A stretch of DNA of 7,380 nucleotides from Methylobacteriaceae bacterium (GCA_031272615.1 JAISTL010000140.1:1-7380); one strand, 5' to 3'. Shown: positions 1 to 6,320, counted from the first letter of the stretch. Notes: generated by a model not told the origin, from the letters alone. A program made the numbers and translations.

Positions 1-44
1 CGGTGACAGACCCACGCACTTGCGCTTACTTCCACCCCCCGCCC

Positions 45-127
45 CGCCGGTCGGCGTGACCCCGGGGGGTTGAGGCCGCCACAGCGAGCGCAGCGACGCA
101 ATCCAGAAGAAATCCTTATTAAAAAAA
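45..127 (+). repeat. Dispersed repeat, direct copy 1
   Basis: About 83 bases that align without gaps to 222-304 (constant offset of 177 bases). The core AGCGACGCAATCCAGAAG is identical in both copies. The upstream part CGCCGGTCGGCGTGAC differs at one base from its partner, and both copies end in a TATTAAAA-type AT-rich tail. Cores of this kind (gcgagcg-aagcg-acgcaatccag) are a familiar dispersed intergenic repeat in proteobacterial genomes. That comparison is from memory and was not searched. Confidence 0.75.
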
Positions 128-170
128 GTTTCAGAGGATAGCTTCTGGATTGCTTCGCTCACGCTCGTGG
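82..170. repeat. Inverted repeat: long hairpin-forming pair
   Basis: The core of direct copy 1 (82-109) has an inverted counterpart at 142-170. GCAATCCAGAAG at 98-109 pairs perfectly over 12 bases with CTTCTGGATTGC at 142-153. Pairing continues outward with a bulge and mismatches through the AGCG/CGCT blocks. The loop is about 32 bases and AT-rich. There is no T-tract, so it is a structured dispersed repeat rather than a terminator. Confidence 0.65.
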
Positions 171-221
171 GTGACGGCGGAGTGTGTGACAGGCATTCGG
201 GCGTTCCTACTCCGCTTACTC

Positions 222-304
222 CGCCGTTCGGCGTGACGCACGGCGGGTGAGGCCGTCATTGCGAGCGAAGCGACGCAATCCAGAAGGAATCCGTATTAAA
301 ACAA
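222..304 (+). repeat. Dispersed repeat, direct copy 2
   Basis: Partner of the copy at 45-127, same orientation, with scattered substitutions. It includes GAGGCCGTCATTGCGAGCG and the shared core ending in CAATCCAGAAG. The drift between copies suggests an old duplication rather than recent copying. It ends about 64 bases before the stop codon of the minus-strand gene. Confidence 0.75.
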
Positions 305-367
305 CGTTTGTTGCAGAATTAACTCTTATCGCCTATCGCCGGGCTCACTGCGTACGCTGTCGGAGCG

Positions 368-1294
368 TCAATCCAACCGAACCTGGTCATATTCTTCCTC
401 GGTCAGGCCCGAATACTTGGCGCCTTCCGATGTTCCTATAGGGAGCCTCCGTATCTCCCGCGCGATGTAGTGATTCACCATTTTGAGGTACGCCGCCCGA
501 AACGCGGGGGAACCATCCCTGACGCGGCGCATGAACCGCTCCCGCAGGCACTCCGCAAGGTCCTCTGCGTAAGTGTGCATCGTATAACGGGCAATATCCC
601 AATACATAACCCCGAGCTTGAACTCCCGCCAGTCGTGTTCTTCGTCGGTCATTTTGATTTTGGCCCTTTCGGCGGGCGTCAGTTCAACCGACTTGAGCGC
701 TCCCCGCTCAAATGCGTTGCGCTTCGGAAGAACGGCATATCTGCCGCCGCGCACTTCACGGATATCCGCCAGCGTATGCGATTTGATGACAATGACGATC
801 TCGGTGGTCAGCCCCAAATCCCGCCATTCGCGATCGGCTTCGGCGACAAGGTCGTTCCAGGTTTTCCCCGCAATGCGCTCCGCGGCCCGCACCCGGTCGA
901 ACTCCATGACTTCACGCTCGAACCTGAGCCGGCTGAGTTCCTCATCGGTCAGCGCCGCGGGCCCGTCAGCCGTTAATTCAGGTATCAGGGGGTTGCGCTC
1001 GTGCAGTCCGTCCGCACGCAGGCGTTGCAGGGTCGCGGCATAGGCGTCGACGGTTTCCGGTGAAGCACTGGTGACTTCAGTGATGAACTCTTTCTCAAAA
1101 CCGCCTGCCAACATGGCCCAGGCGATTTCCGCGGCTGCTTCTCTTTGGCCTATTTCCACGCCTTTCTTCCACGCTTCACTTTTTTCGTCGTCCTCTTTCG
1201 AGGCCGTGTCGCCGGCCGGGATGTCGCCGCGCCCGGCAGGGTCCGGCGCTGTCGTATCATCTTCACGCTGTTCGGGAGAGTCCTGTTCAGGCAT
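368..1294 (-). CDS. Conserved-looking hypothetical protein, Rpn-tail-like segment
   Basis: I do not recognise the whole protein (308 residues, predicted cytoplasmic, no signal peptide or membrane segment). Residues 1-40 are acidic and low in complexity (E, D, P, rich), so probably disordered. Residues 41-92, with WKKGVEIGQREAAAEIAWAM followed by a short helical stretch, resemble the repetitive C-terminal tail of Rpn/PD-(D/E)XK 'putative transposase' proteins (GREEG-type linker, then a predicted helical pair). The nuclease domain itself is not visible. Residues 115-215 are charged and helical with one beta-like stretch (TTEIVIVIKSHTL, 163-175). Residues 220-285 are helical and rich in aromatic and basic residues. 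The ATG at 1294 is chosen because GGAGGA lies 7 bases upstream; the frame stays open to 1771, but that extension has no comparable site and low-complexity content. It is transcribed away from the cupin operon. Function unknown. Confidence 0.7.
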   Translation of the reverse strand: MPEQDSPEQREDDTTAPDPAGRGDIPAGDTASKEDDEKSEAWKKGVEIGQREAAAEIAWAMLAGGFEKEFITEVTSASPETVDAYAATLQRLRADGLHERNPLIPELTADGPAALTDEELSRLRFEREVMEFDRVRAAERIAGKTWNDLVAEADREWRDLGLTTEIVIVIKSHTLADIREVRGGRYAVLPKRNAFERGALKSVELTPAERAKIKMTDEEHDWREFKLGVMYWDIARYTMHTYAEDLAECLRERFMRRVRDGSPAFRAAYLKMVNHYIAREIRRLPIGTSEGAKYSGLTEEEYDQVRLD

Positions 1295-1301
1295 TTTCAA
1301 A

Positions 1302-1307
1302 TCCTCC
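1302..1307 (-). promoter_or_regulatory. Ribosome-binding site that fixes the start at 1294
   Basis: Read on the minus strand this is GGAGGA, 7 bases before the ATG. It is the strongest Shine-Dalgarno match near any possible start in this frame and argues against the longer reading that begins at 1771. Confidence 0.7.
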
Positions 1308-1321
1308 GGGTCCGCCGCCGC

Positions 1322-1338
1322 CACAACGCGCCGTTGTG
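1322..1338. promoter_or_regulatory. 17-base palindrome in the leader of the minus-strand gene
   Basis: CACAACG-CGC-CGTTGTG is a perfect 7-bp inverted repeat around 3 bases. It sits about 28 bases upstream of the start codon at 1294 and downstream of the proposed promoter, so it would be in the 5' leader. It could be an operator or an mRNA hairpin; the sequence does not decide between them. Confidence 0.4.
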
Positions 1339-1393
1339 CTCCGGCAACAACTTCGGCCGCACCAACGTGTGTCGGTGGGTGTTGACCTGTGCC

Positions 1394-1422
1394 GTTATAG
1401 GAGAAACACCTGAACGATGCAA
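1394..1422 (-). promoter_or_regulatory. Candidate sigma70-type promoter for the minus-strand gene
   Basis: On the minus strand, TTGCAT (1417-1422) and TATAAC (1394-1399) are separated by 17 bases. The -10 matches the consensus at five of six positions; the -35 is weaker, mainly its TTG. Transcription would start near 1387 and give a leader of about 90 bases containing the palindrome at 1322-1338. Confidence 0.4.
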
Positions 1423-1765
1423 CCCGGAACCCCACCCGCCGCCCGCACCAACGGTTGGCGCGCCCACACCACCGGCGCCGCGCGGCAAAGCGGCGAGGCC
1501 CCGGTTTACACGCAGAACGCAACGGACAGGGCCGCGCCTCACAGTTCCGAATTCCGCTTTGCCATTGTCCGGCAAGCGCTGCCACGGCGGAGTATTTAAA
1601 CTGTGTACTGTCTGAAATGAACGGTTGACACAGGTTCCCCGGATATGAAACAGTGCTTCCGCCAATAAAATAATTAAACATAATAAGAGTTTGACTGAAG
1701 AAAGAACCTGAAGGGATGTTTTCCCGGTACGTGTTGTATTGGTCCGTGAGAGCGTTTTCTCTCGG

Positions 1766-1777
1766 GTTCATATGAAC
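1766..1777. promoter_or_regulatory. Perfect 12-bp palindrome, possible operator of the operon
   Basis: GTTCATATGAAC is fully self-complementary and ends 7 bases before the GGAGGA (1785-1790) of the cupin gene. Its position in the presumed 5' leader or promoter-proximal region fits a binding site for a dimeric repressor, but no regulator gene is present in the window and the motif occurs only once. A chance palindrome is possible. Confidence 0.35.
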
Positions 1778-1794
1778 AATTAACGGAGGAAACT

Positions 1795-2214
1795 ATGGGT
1801 AAATTGCATAATATTGTGAACGTCGACAACGTCGAGACGCAGAAGTTCGACTGGGGCATTCTGCAATGGTTGTCGGAGCCGCGGGTCACCGGGGCCGACC
1901 ATATGGTCACCGGCATCGTCACGCTGGAGCCCGGCAAGGGCCACGCCCGCCACAACCACCCCGATTGCGCCGAGGTGCTCTATGTGCTGGAAGGCAGCGG
2001 CGAGCAGGGCATTTACGATGACGACGACAAGCTGACCACCACCCGGGTCACCAAGGGGGACCTGATTTATCTCAAGCCGTCGCAGTTTCACTCCACCATC
2101 AACACCGGCAAGGACAAGATGGTCATTCTCGCCGTGTATCAGTTCACCGGGCCCGAGGCCGCCATGCGCGCCGACCCGGCGGTGACGCTGATCGCCGCGC
2201 CCAAGCCGCTCTGA
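1795..2214 (+). CDS. Small single-domain cupin protein
   Basis: A 139-residue cytoplasmic beta-barrel protein. Cupin motif 1 fits the classical spacing exactly: G47-x5-H53-x-H55-x4-E60-x6-G67. Motif 2 is present as G88, P95, H99 and N103. The four usual metal ligands (H53, H55, E60, H99) are all intact, so it probably binds a divalent metal, though metal and substrate cannot be read from sequence. Single-domain cupins include isomerases, dioxygenases, sugar-phosphate enzymes and ligand-binding proteins. The start is supported by GGAGGA at 1785-1790, 4 bases from the ATG. It is the first gene of a three-gene operon, with 25 bases to the next start, so it likely acts in the same pathway as the Tm-1-like and TIM-barrel proteins. 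The family assignment is firm; the specific role is unknown. Confidence 0.88.
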   Translation: MGKLHNIVNVDNVETQKFDWGILQWLSEPRVTGADHMVTGIVTLEPGKGHARHNHPDCAEVLYVLEGSGEQGIYDDDDKLTTTRVTKGDLIYLKPSQFHSTINTGKDKMVILAVYQFTGPEAAMRADPAVTLIAAPKPL

Positions 2215-2239
2215 CGTCTCGAACCGGTGGAGCGAATCC

Positions 2240-3436
2240 ATGAAAAAAGCATATTTGATAGGAACCTGTGACACCAAGTACGCGGAAATCGCCTATGCGC
2301 GGGATTTGATCAAGCGCGCCGGCGTTGCCTGCGTCATTGTCGATGTCGGCATTTTCCCGCATGACAACCCGGTGGACATCACCGCCGCCGAAGTGGCGAA
2401 GCACCACCCCAAAGACCCGGATTTCCTGTCCAAGGGTCTGGATCGCGGCTCGGCGGTGACGGCCATGAGCGAGGCGCTGGAAGTGTTTCTGCCGGCGCAG
2501 AAAGACATCGGCGGCGTGCTCGGCATGGGCGGCAGCGGCAACACCGCGCTGGTGACCCGCGGCATGCGGGCGCTGCCCGTCGGCGTGCCCAAGCTGATGG
2601 TGTCGACGGTGGCCTCGGGCAACACCGCGCCCTATGTCGGCGCCACCGATATCGCCATGATGGCGTCGGTGGCCGATGTGGCGGGGCTCAACCCGGTGTC
2701 GCGGGCGGTGCTGGGCAACGCCGCCCACGCCGTGGCCGGCATGGTGGCCAACGACATCCCCGTCGTCAAGGAGGAGATGGAGTTGCTGGGCATGACCATG
2801 TTCGGAGTCACCACGCCGTGCGTCACCAACCTGCGCAACATTTTCGAGGGCGTTTACGAGCCGCTGATTTTCCACGCCACCGGCGTCGGCGGCCAGTGCT
2901 TCGAGAAGCTCATCGATTCCGGCATGCTCAAGATCGTCATCGACGCGACGCTCACCGAAATCTGCGACCTGTTCATGGGCGGCGTCATGAGCGCCGGGCC
3001 GGACCGGCTGGGGGCCATCATCCGCACCAAAATCCCCTATGTCGGCAGCGTCGGCGCGCTGGACATGGTCAATTTCGGCGCCATGGACACGGTTCCGGAA
3101 AAGTACAAGGGGCGCAATCTCTATGTGCACAACGCCAACGTGACGCTGATGCGCACCACCGCGGCGGAAAACGCCGAAATGGGCAAATGGATCGCCGATA
3201 AACTCAACCAGTGCGAGGGTGAGGTGCGGTTCCTGCTGCCCGGCGGCGGCGTTTCCGCCATCGACGCGCCGGGGCAACCGTTCCATGACCCGGAGGCCGA
3301 CGAGGCGCTGTTCGCGGCCATCGAGAAGGGGGTTCAGCAGACGGCGAAACGGAAAGTCATCCGGCTGCCGCTGCACATCAACGACCCGGCCTTCGCCGAG
3401 GCGTTGGCCGACAACCTGAGATCCATCATCGCGTAA
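2240..3436 (+). CDS. Tm-1-like ATP-binding domain protein (UPF0261)
   Basis: 398 residues, close to the full length usual for UPF0261. The N-terminus (KKAYLIGTCDTKYAEIAYAR, 2-21) is the characteristic Rossmann-like opening. A glycine-rich loop GMGGSGNT at 95-102 and the following ALPVGVPKLMVSTVASG (111-127), then YVGATDI (132-138), are hallmark segments. Further conserved-looking blocks are FHATGVGGQ (211-219) and LPGGGVSAID (333-342). The family is named after the N-terminal part of tomato Tm-1, which blocks tomato mosaic virus replication; that domain binds nucleotide and the viral helicase. The bacterial role is not established. Predicted cytoplasmic. The ATG is preceded by GGTGGAG with suitable spacing. 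It lies between the cupin and the TIM-barrel gene, both on the same strand; the latter corresponds to the second half of plant Tm-1. The assignment is confident; the reaction is not known. Confidence 0.92.
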   Translation: MKKAYLIGTCDTKYAEIAYARDLIKRAGVACVIVDVGIFPHDNPVDITAAEVAKHHPKDPDFLSKGLDRGSAVTAMSEALEVFLPAQKDIGGVLGMGGSGNTALVTRGMRALPVGVPKLMVSTVASGNTAPYVGATDIAMMASVADVAGLNPVSRAVLGNAAHAVAGMVANDIPVVKEEMELLGMTMFGVTTPCVTNLRNIFEGVYEPLIFHATGVGGQCFEKLIDSGMLKIVIDATLTEICDLFMGGVMSAGPDRLGAIIRTKIPYVGSVGALDMVNFGAMDTVPEKYKGRNLYVHNANVTLMRTTAAENAEMGKWIADKLNQCEGEVRFLLPGGGVSAIDAPGQPFHDPEADEALFAAIEKGVQQTAKRKVIRLPLHINDPAFAEALADNLRSIIA

Positions 3437-3446
3437 CATGAAAACG

Positions 3447-3479
3447 CCGGAGGGCGGCGCACGGTTCGCCGCTCTCCGG
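3447..3479 (+). promoter_or_regulatory. Intercistronic hairpin inside the operon
   Basis: CCGGAGGGCGGCG (3447-3459) pairs over 13 bases, with one G-U, with CGCCGCTCTCCGG (3467-3479) around a 7-base loop. No T-tract follows, so it is unlikely to terminate transcription. It starts 11 bases after the stop of the Tm-1-like gene and ends shortly before the ribosome-binding site (AGGAAGGA) of the next gene. It could stabilise or mark a processing site in the mRNA, or tune relative expression of the two proteins. Confidence 0.55.
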
Positions 3480-3502
3480 ACCATCAGGAAGGACATCATA
3501 TC

Positions 3503-4330
3503 ATGACAACGAAACGTGACGAAATTCTCAAGACGCTGCGCGCCAAAATCGACGCCAAAAAGCCGATCATCGGCGGCGGCGCCGGAACCGGCATTTCCGC
3601 CAAGTGGGAAGAGCGCGGCGGCATCGATCTCATCGTCATCTACAATTCCGGCCGCTATCGCATGGCCGGGCGCGGCTCCCTCGCCGGGCTGATGGCCTAC
3701 GGCAACGCCAACGACATCGTGCTGGAACTGGCGCGGGAAGTCATTCCCGTGGTCAAGAAGGTGCCGGTGCTGGCCGGCATCAACGGCACCGACCCGTTCG
3801 TCAACTGGGATTCATTCCTGCGCCGTCTGGTGGAGGAAGGCTTCGCCGGGGTGCAGAACTTCCCCACCGTCGGGCTGATTGACGGCGTGTTCCGCGCCAA
3901 TCTGGAAGAAACCGGCATGGGCTACGGCCTCGAGGTGGAGGCCATCGAGCGTTCGGCCAAGGCCGGGCTGCTGACCACGCCCTATGTCTTCAACCCCGAC
4001 GACGCCAAGGCCATGGCCAAGGCGGGGGCGGACATCCTGGTGGCGCATATGGGCCTCACCACGTCGGGCAGCATCGGCGCGCAAACCTCGAAGAAGCTGG
4101 AAGACTGCGTGCCGATTATCGACGAAATCGCCGCCGCCGCCCGCTCGGTGAAGAAAGACATCATCATGCTGTGCCACGGCGGCCCCATCGCCATGCCCAA
4201 GGACGCCCAGTTCATCCTGAAGCACTGCAAGGATATCCAGGGCTTCTACGGCGCCAGCAGCATGGAGCGCCTGCCGACCGAAATCGCCATCAAGGCGCAG
4301 GTGGAGGAATTCGGCAAGCTGACGTTCTGA
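3503..4330 (+). CDS. Phosphoenolpyruvate hydrolase family TIM-barrel protein
   Basis: 275 residues, typical full length for the PF09370 family (annotated as PEP hydrolase-like or TIM-barrel signal transduction protein). Recognisable blocks: GGGAGTG (24-30); [17 protein letters not shown] (47-63), with YGNAND (66-71); AGINGTDP (91-98); [13 protein letters not shown] (116-128); [13 protein letters not shown] (181-193); CHGGPI (224-229); [11 protein letters not shown] (248-258). The alternation of strand-ending glycines and helices fits a TIM barrel. The catalytic name comes from family annotation and should not be taken as a demonstrated activity. The ATG follows AGGAAGGA with good spacing. It is the last gene of the operon, 66 bases after the Tm-1-like gene and 35 bases before the terminator hairpin. 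In plants and fungi the two domains occur fused; here they are separate polypeptides, which suggests a physical or functional partnership. Predicted cytoplasmic. Confidence 0.9.
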   Translation: MTTKRDEILKTLRAKIDAKKPIIGGGAGTGISAKWEERGGIDLIVIYNSGRYRMAGRGSLAGLMAYGNANDIVLELAREVIPVVKKVPVLAGINGTDPFVNWDSFLRRLVEEGFAGVQNFPTVGLIDGVFRANLEETGMGYGLEVEAIERSAKAGLLTTPYVFNPDDAKAMAKAGADILVAHMGLTTSGSIGAQTSKKLEDCVPIIDEIAAAARSVKKDIIMLCHGGPIAMPKDAQFILKHCKDIQGFYGASSMERLPTEIAIKAQVEEFGKLTF

Positions 4331-4365
4331 GGGAGCGGCAACTTGCCGCGAACGCCATGAGTTTC

Positions 4366-4397
4366 AAGGGCGGGCGGATGTGCCCGCCCTTTTTTTT
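4366..4397 (+). terminator. Rho-independent terminator of the cupin operon
   Basis: AAGGGCGGGC (4366-4375) pairs perfectly over 10 bases with GCCCGCCCTT (4382-4391) around a 6-base loop. A run of eight Ts covers 4390-4397. It lies 35 bases after the last stop codon. A smaller inverted repeat, GCGGCAA/TTGCCGC (4335-4349), precedes it. Confidence 0.93.
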
Positions 4398-4413
4398 GCG
4401 GAAGCAGGGAGCA

Positions 4414-4556
4414 ATCCGGTGGACATTGTGGACGGGGTAGACACGATGGACATGGTGGACGAGGAACGGATTGACAATTCGTGCTGAAATAAGGGAATTC
4501 AACGCAGAGAAATGTCCACCTTGTCCACCAAGTCCACCGTGTCCACCAAGTCCAAC
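4414..4556. repeat. Inverted 9-bp array element, copy 1
   Basis: Two short tandem arrays face each other. The left array (4418-4462) has five 9-base units of the form GGTGGACNN with minor variants. The right array (4512-4556) has five units of the form NNGTCCACC, the reverse complement. The 49-base spacer between them has no notable structure. Only the two N positions vary freely. The left edge ATCCGGTGGACA recurs exactly in copy 2. The arrays could pair into a stem of up to about 45 bp in RNA or as a cruciform, although the variable dinucleotides would create mismatches. Confidence 0.8.
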
Positions 4557-4776
4557 CGCGCGTTCAGCCTTGCGCCCGGCGGCGGCATGTGTTACCGATA
4601 GACGGCGAGCGGCGAGTCAAGATGGATTTATCCTGTCTCCCCACTGCAGGCGTTCTTTCGGACGTGATTGTAAGCCAATTGAGGAAGCCGCCGCTCGTTT
4701 TCGTTTTTAATGTTTCACGATGACATTGCATGATGGGCACAGCGTCATTCCCGAGGAACGACGCTATCCGGAAAAG
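4557..4776. other. Intergenic stretch between the two array elements
   Basis: 220 bases without a credible gene; frames crossing it have no ribosome-binding site and read through the repeats. It contains one clear palindrome (4741-4765) near the right end. The remainder shows no feature I can name. Confidence 0.5.
4741..4765. repeat. 25-base palindrome with GTCATTCC core
   Basis: AGCGTCATTCC (4741-4751) pairs with GGAACGACGCT (4755-4765) around the 3-base loop CGA; one mismatch in 11 pairs. It resembles the small GTCATTCC-type palindromes dispersed in many proteobacterial genomes. It stands 11 bases before the left edge of the second array element. Confidence 0.6.
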
Positions 4777-4890
4777 ATCCGGTGGACACGGTGGACTTGG
4801 TGGACACGATGGACATTTTGCCGGTTTTTCGGCCTTTTATCATCCACCCTGTCCACCCTGTCCACCACGTCCACCACGTCCACCAAATCC
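4777..4890. repeat. Inverted 9-bp array element, copy 2, abutting cysS
   Basis: Same architecture as 4414-4556: four GGTGGACNN units at 4781-4816, a 23-base spacer, then five NNGTCCACC units at 4840-4884. The outer edges are also inverted (GATCCGGTGGAC on the left; GGATTTGGTGGAC on the right when read on the minus strand). The spacer contains a small GCCG/CGGC hairpin. The right array ends 11 bases from the cysS stop codon, so it would form a long stem at the 3' end of the cysS transcript and may serve as its terminator or end-protecting structure. Confidence 0.8.
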
Positions 4891-4895
4891 TTCCC

Positions 4896-6320
4896 CTACA
4901 GCACGCTCCAAGTTGTCGTGCCGTCCTTGTTGTCCTTGACGGCGACGCCGAGGGCGTTGAGTTCGTCACGCAGGCGGTCGGACTCGGCCCAGTTTTTCGC
5001 TTCGCGGGCCTTGCGGCGCTCGGCGATCAGGGCGTTGACCGCCGCTTCGTCAACGGTGCGCTGCGGCCGGCGGCGGGCCAGGCGCGCCTCGGGGCTCTCA
5101 TGCAAAAAGCCCAGCGCCCGCAGATTGGCGGCAAGTTCCCGGTAGGCGCCGGAGTTCTCCAGGGCGTGGAGGGCGGCGACGGCGCGGGGCGTGTTGAGGT
5201 CATCGAGCAGCGCCTGCCACACGTCGCCGGAGAACTCCGCCGCAGCGGCGTCGCTGCCGCCGCAATGGTCGGCAACGGCGGCGTACCAGCGGTCCAGGGT
5301 TTTGTCGCTTTCCTCCAGGCCTTTCACCGTCCAGTCGATGGGGCGGCGGTAGTGGGTGCGCAGCATGTTGAGGCGCAATGTCTCGCCGGGCCAGTGTTCC
5401 AGCTCGTCGTGGATGACCTTGAAATTGCCGAGGGATTTGGACATCTTCTGCCCTTCGACCTGGAGAAAGCCGTTATGCAGCCAGTAGTTGGCCATCACCG
5501 GCGTGCCGAAGCAGCAGCGGCTCTGGGCAATCTCGTTCTCGTGGTGAGGGAACACCAGGTCAATGCCGCCGGCGTGGATGTCGAAGGTTTCCCCGAGATG
5601 CTTCCACGACATGGCGGAGCACTCGATATGCCAGCCGGGACGGCCGGGCGCCGCGATGCCCGCCGGTGACGGCCAGGCCGGGTCCTGCGGCCCCGAGGGC
5701 TTCCACAGTACAAAATCCAGCGGCGATTTCTTGAACGGCGCCACATCCACCCGCGCCCCGGCCTCCATTTCGTCCAGCGGCCGCTTGGAGAGCGCGCCGT
5801 AATCGCTCATCGCCGGAACGTGAAACAGCACATGCTCCTCGGCGACATAGGCGTACCCGGCGGCGACGAGACGCTCGATCAGCTGTTTCATCTCGTCGAT
5901 ATGGTCAGTGGCGCGCGGCTCGATGAAGCGGATGCCGTTGCCCTCGGCGTTGACCCCGTCGGGCATCAGCACGCCGAGCTCACGGATGTCGGCATGGAAC
6001 TGCGCCGCGGTTTCCCCGGTGAGGGTGCGAATGGTGATGCCGCGCTCGAAGGCCGCCTTGTTGATCTTGTCATCGACATCGGTGATGTTGCGGACATAGG
6101 TGACGCGCCCCGGGCCGAACAGCTGCCGCAGCACGCGGAACAGCACGTCGAACACGATGATGGGACGGGCGTTGCCGATGTGGGCGAAACTGTAGACCGT
6201 CGGCCCGCAGGCATACATGCGCACGTTGTCCGGGGAAATGGGCCGGAACGGCTCCCGGGTGCGGGTCAGGGTGTTGTAGACTTTCAGTTCCGGCGCGCTT
6301 GGCCGGGTGTCGGTGGACAT
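4896..6320 (-). CDS. cysS: Cysteinyl-tRNA synthetase
   Basis: Class I aminoacyl-tRNA synthetase that activates cysteine with ATP and charges tRNA-Cys in the cytoplasm. It has 474 residues, slightly longer than the E. coli enzyme (461). The catalytic signature HIGN is at 47-50, the KMSKS loop at 292-296, and [13 protein letters not shown] at 74-86. Zinc ligands are C38, C234 (in GWHIECSAM), H259 and E263 (in PHHENE); the 25- and 4-residue spacings match the family. The C-terminal part (about 330-474) is the helical DALR/anticodon-binding region and ends in the typical [12 protein letters not shown] tail. The ATG at 6320 follows AAGGA about 10 bases upstream. It converges on the cupin operon and lies 116 bases downstream of creA. 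A weak own promoter (TTGTCG...CATAAT, 19-base spacer) or read-through from creA could drive it. Intact and unremarkable. Confidence 0.98.
   Translation of the reverse strand: MSTDTRPSAPELKVYNTLTRTREPFRPISPDNVRMYACGPTVYSFAHIGNARPIIVFDVLFRVLRQLFGPGRVTYVRNITDVDDKINKAAFERGITIRTLTGETAAQFHADIRELGVLMPDGVNAEGNGIRFIEPRATDHIDEMKQLIERLVAAGYAYVAEEHVLFHVPAMSDYGALSKRPLDEMEAGARVDVAPFKKSPLDFVLWKPSGPQDPAWPSPAGIAAPGRPGWHIECSAMSWKHLGETFDIHAGGIDLVFPHHENEIAQSRCCFGTPVMANYWLHNGFLQVEGQKMSKSLGNFKVIHDELEHWPGETLRLNMLRTHYRRPIDWTVKGLEESDKTLDRWYAAVADHCGGSDAAAAEFSGDVWQALLDDLNTPRAVAALHALENSGAYRELAANLRALGFLHESPEARLARRRPQRTVDEAAVNALIAERRKAREAKNWAESDRLRDELNALGVAVKDNKDGTTTWSVL

Larger units (their letters stand above)
1..367. 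other. Non-coding region with dispersed repeats
   Basis: No convincing gene is seen. The only sizeable plus-strand frame (247-441) starts inside a repeat copy, has no ribosome-binding site and overlaps the end of the minus-strand gene. The stretch is dominated by two direct copies and one inverted copy of a repeat. The remaining 305-367 is the immediate downstream flank of the minus-strand gene and shows no obvious intrinsic terminator. Confidence 0.6.
1295..1794. other. 500-base divergent intergenic region
   Basis: Lies between divergently transcribed genes. The left part carries the leader and candidate promoter of the minus-strand gene. The middle (about 1420-1610) is GC-rich and low in complexity with several open but unconvincing frames; the best (1417-1599, 60 residues) has no properly spaced ribosome-binding site. 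Around 1650-1700 the sequence becomes AT-rich, as expected upstream of a promoter for the cupin operon. Loose hexamers there (TTGACA at 1625, CATAAT at 1679, TTGACT at 1691) do not pair at normal spacing, so I do not call a specific operon promoter. Confidence 0.5.

Noticed and set aside
1417..1599. 60-residue plus-strand ORF in the divergent intergenic region
   Set aside because: The only GGAG upstream is too far from the ATG, composition is low in complexity, and its first codons coincide with the candidate -35 of the minus-strand gene.
1625..1720. TTGACA at 1625 and TTGACT at 1691 as -35 boxes for the cupin operon
   Set aside because: No acceptable -10 hexamer at 16-18 bases downstream of either; kept only as a note in the intergenic entry.
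1295..1771. N-terminal extension of the minus-strand unknown gene to an ATG at 1771
   Set aside because: The extension is low in complexity, crosses the likely promoter, and has no ribosome-binding site comparable with GGAGGA before the ATG at 1294.
2144..3499. 451-residue minus-strand frame
   Set aside because: Antisense shadow of the Tm-1-like gene, favoured by GC-rich codons; histidine- and arginine-rich with no recognisable domain.
4418..4884. CRISPR array
   Set aside because: The period is 9 bases with a 2-base variable part and arrays occur in opposing orientation; there are no 28-37 base repeats with unique spacers, and no cas genes.
4414..4890. Insertion sequence or miniature transposable element
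   Set aside because: No transposase, no target-site duplication that I can identify at the outer edges; the inverted ends are part of the arrays. A non-autonomous element remains possible but is not supported.
4782..5669. Long plus-strand frame overlapping cysS and beginning in the 9-bp arrays
   Set aside because: It is antisense to a clear cysteinyl-tRNA synthetase; its VH- and VD-rich opening is the translation of the tandem repeat.
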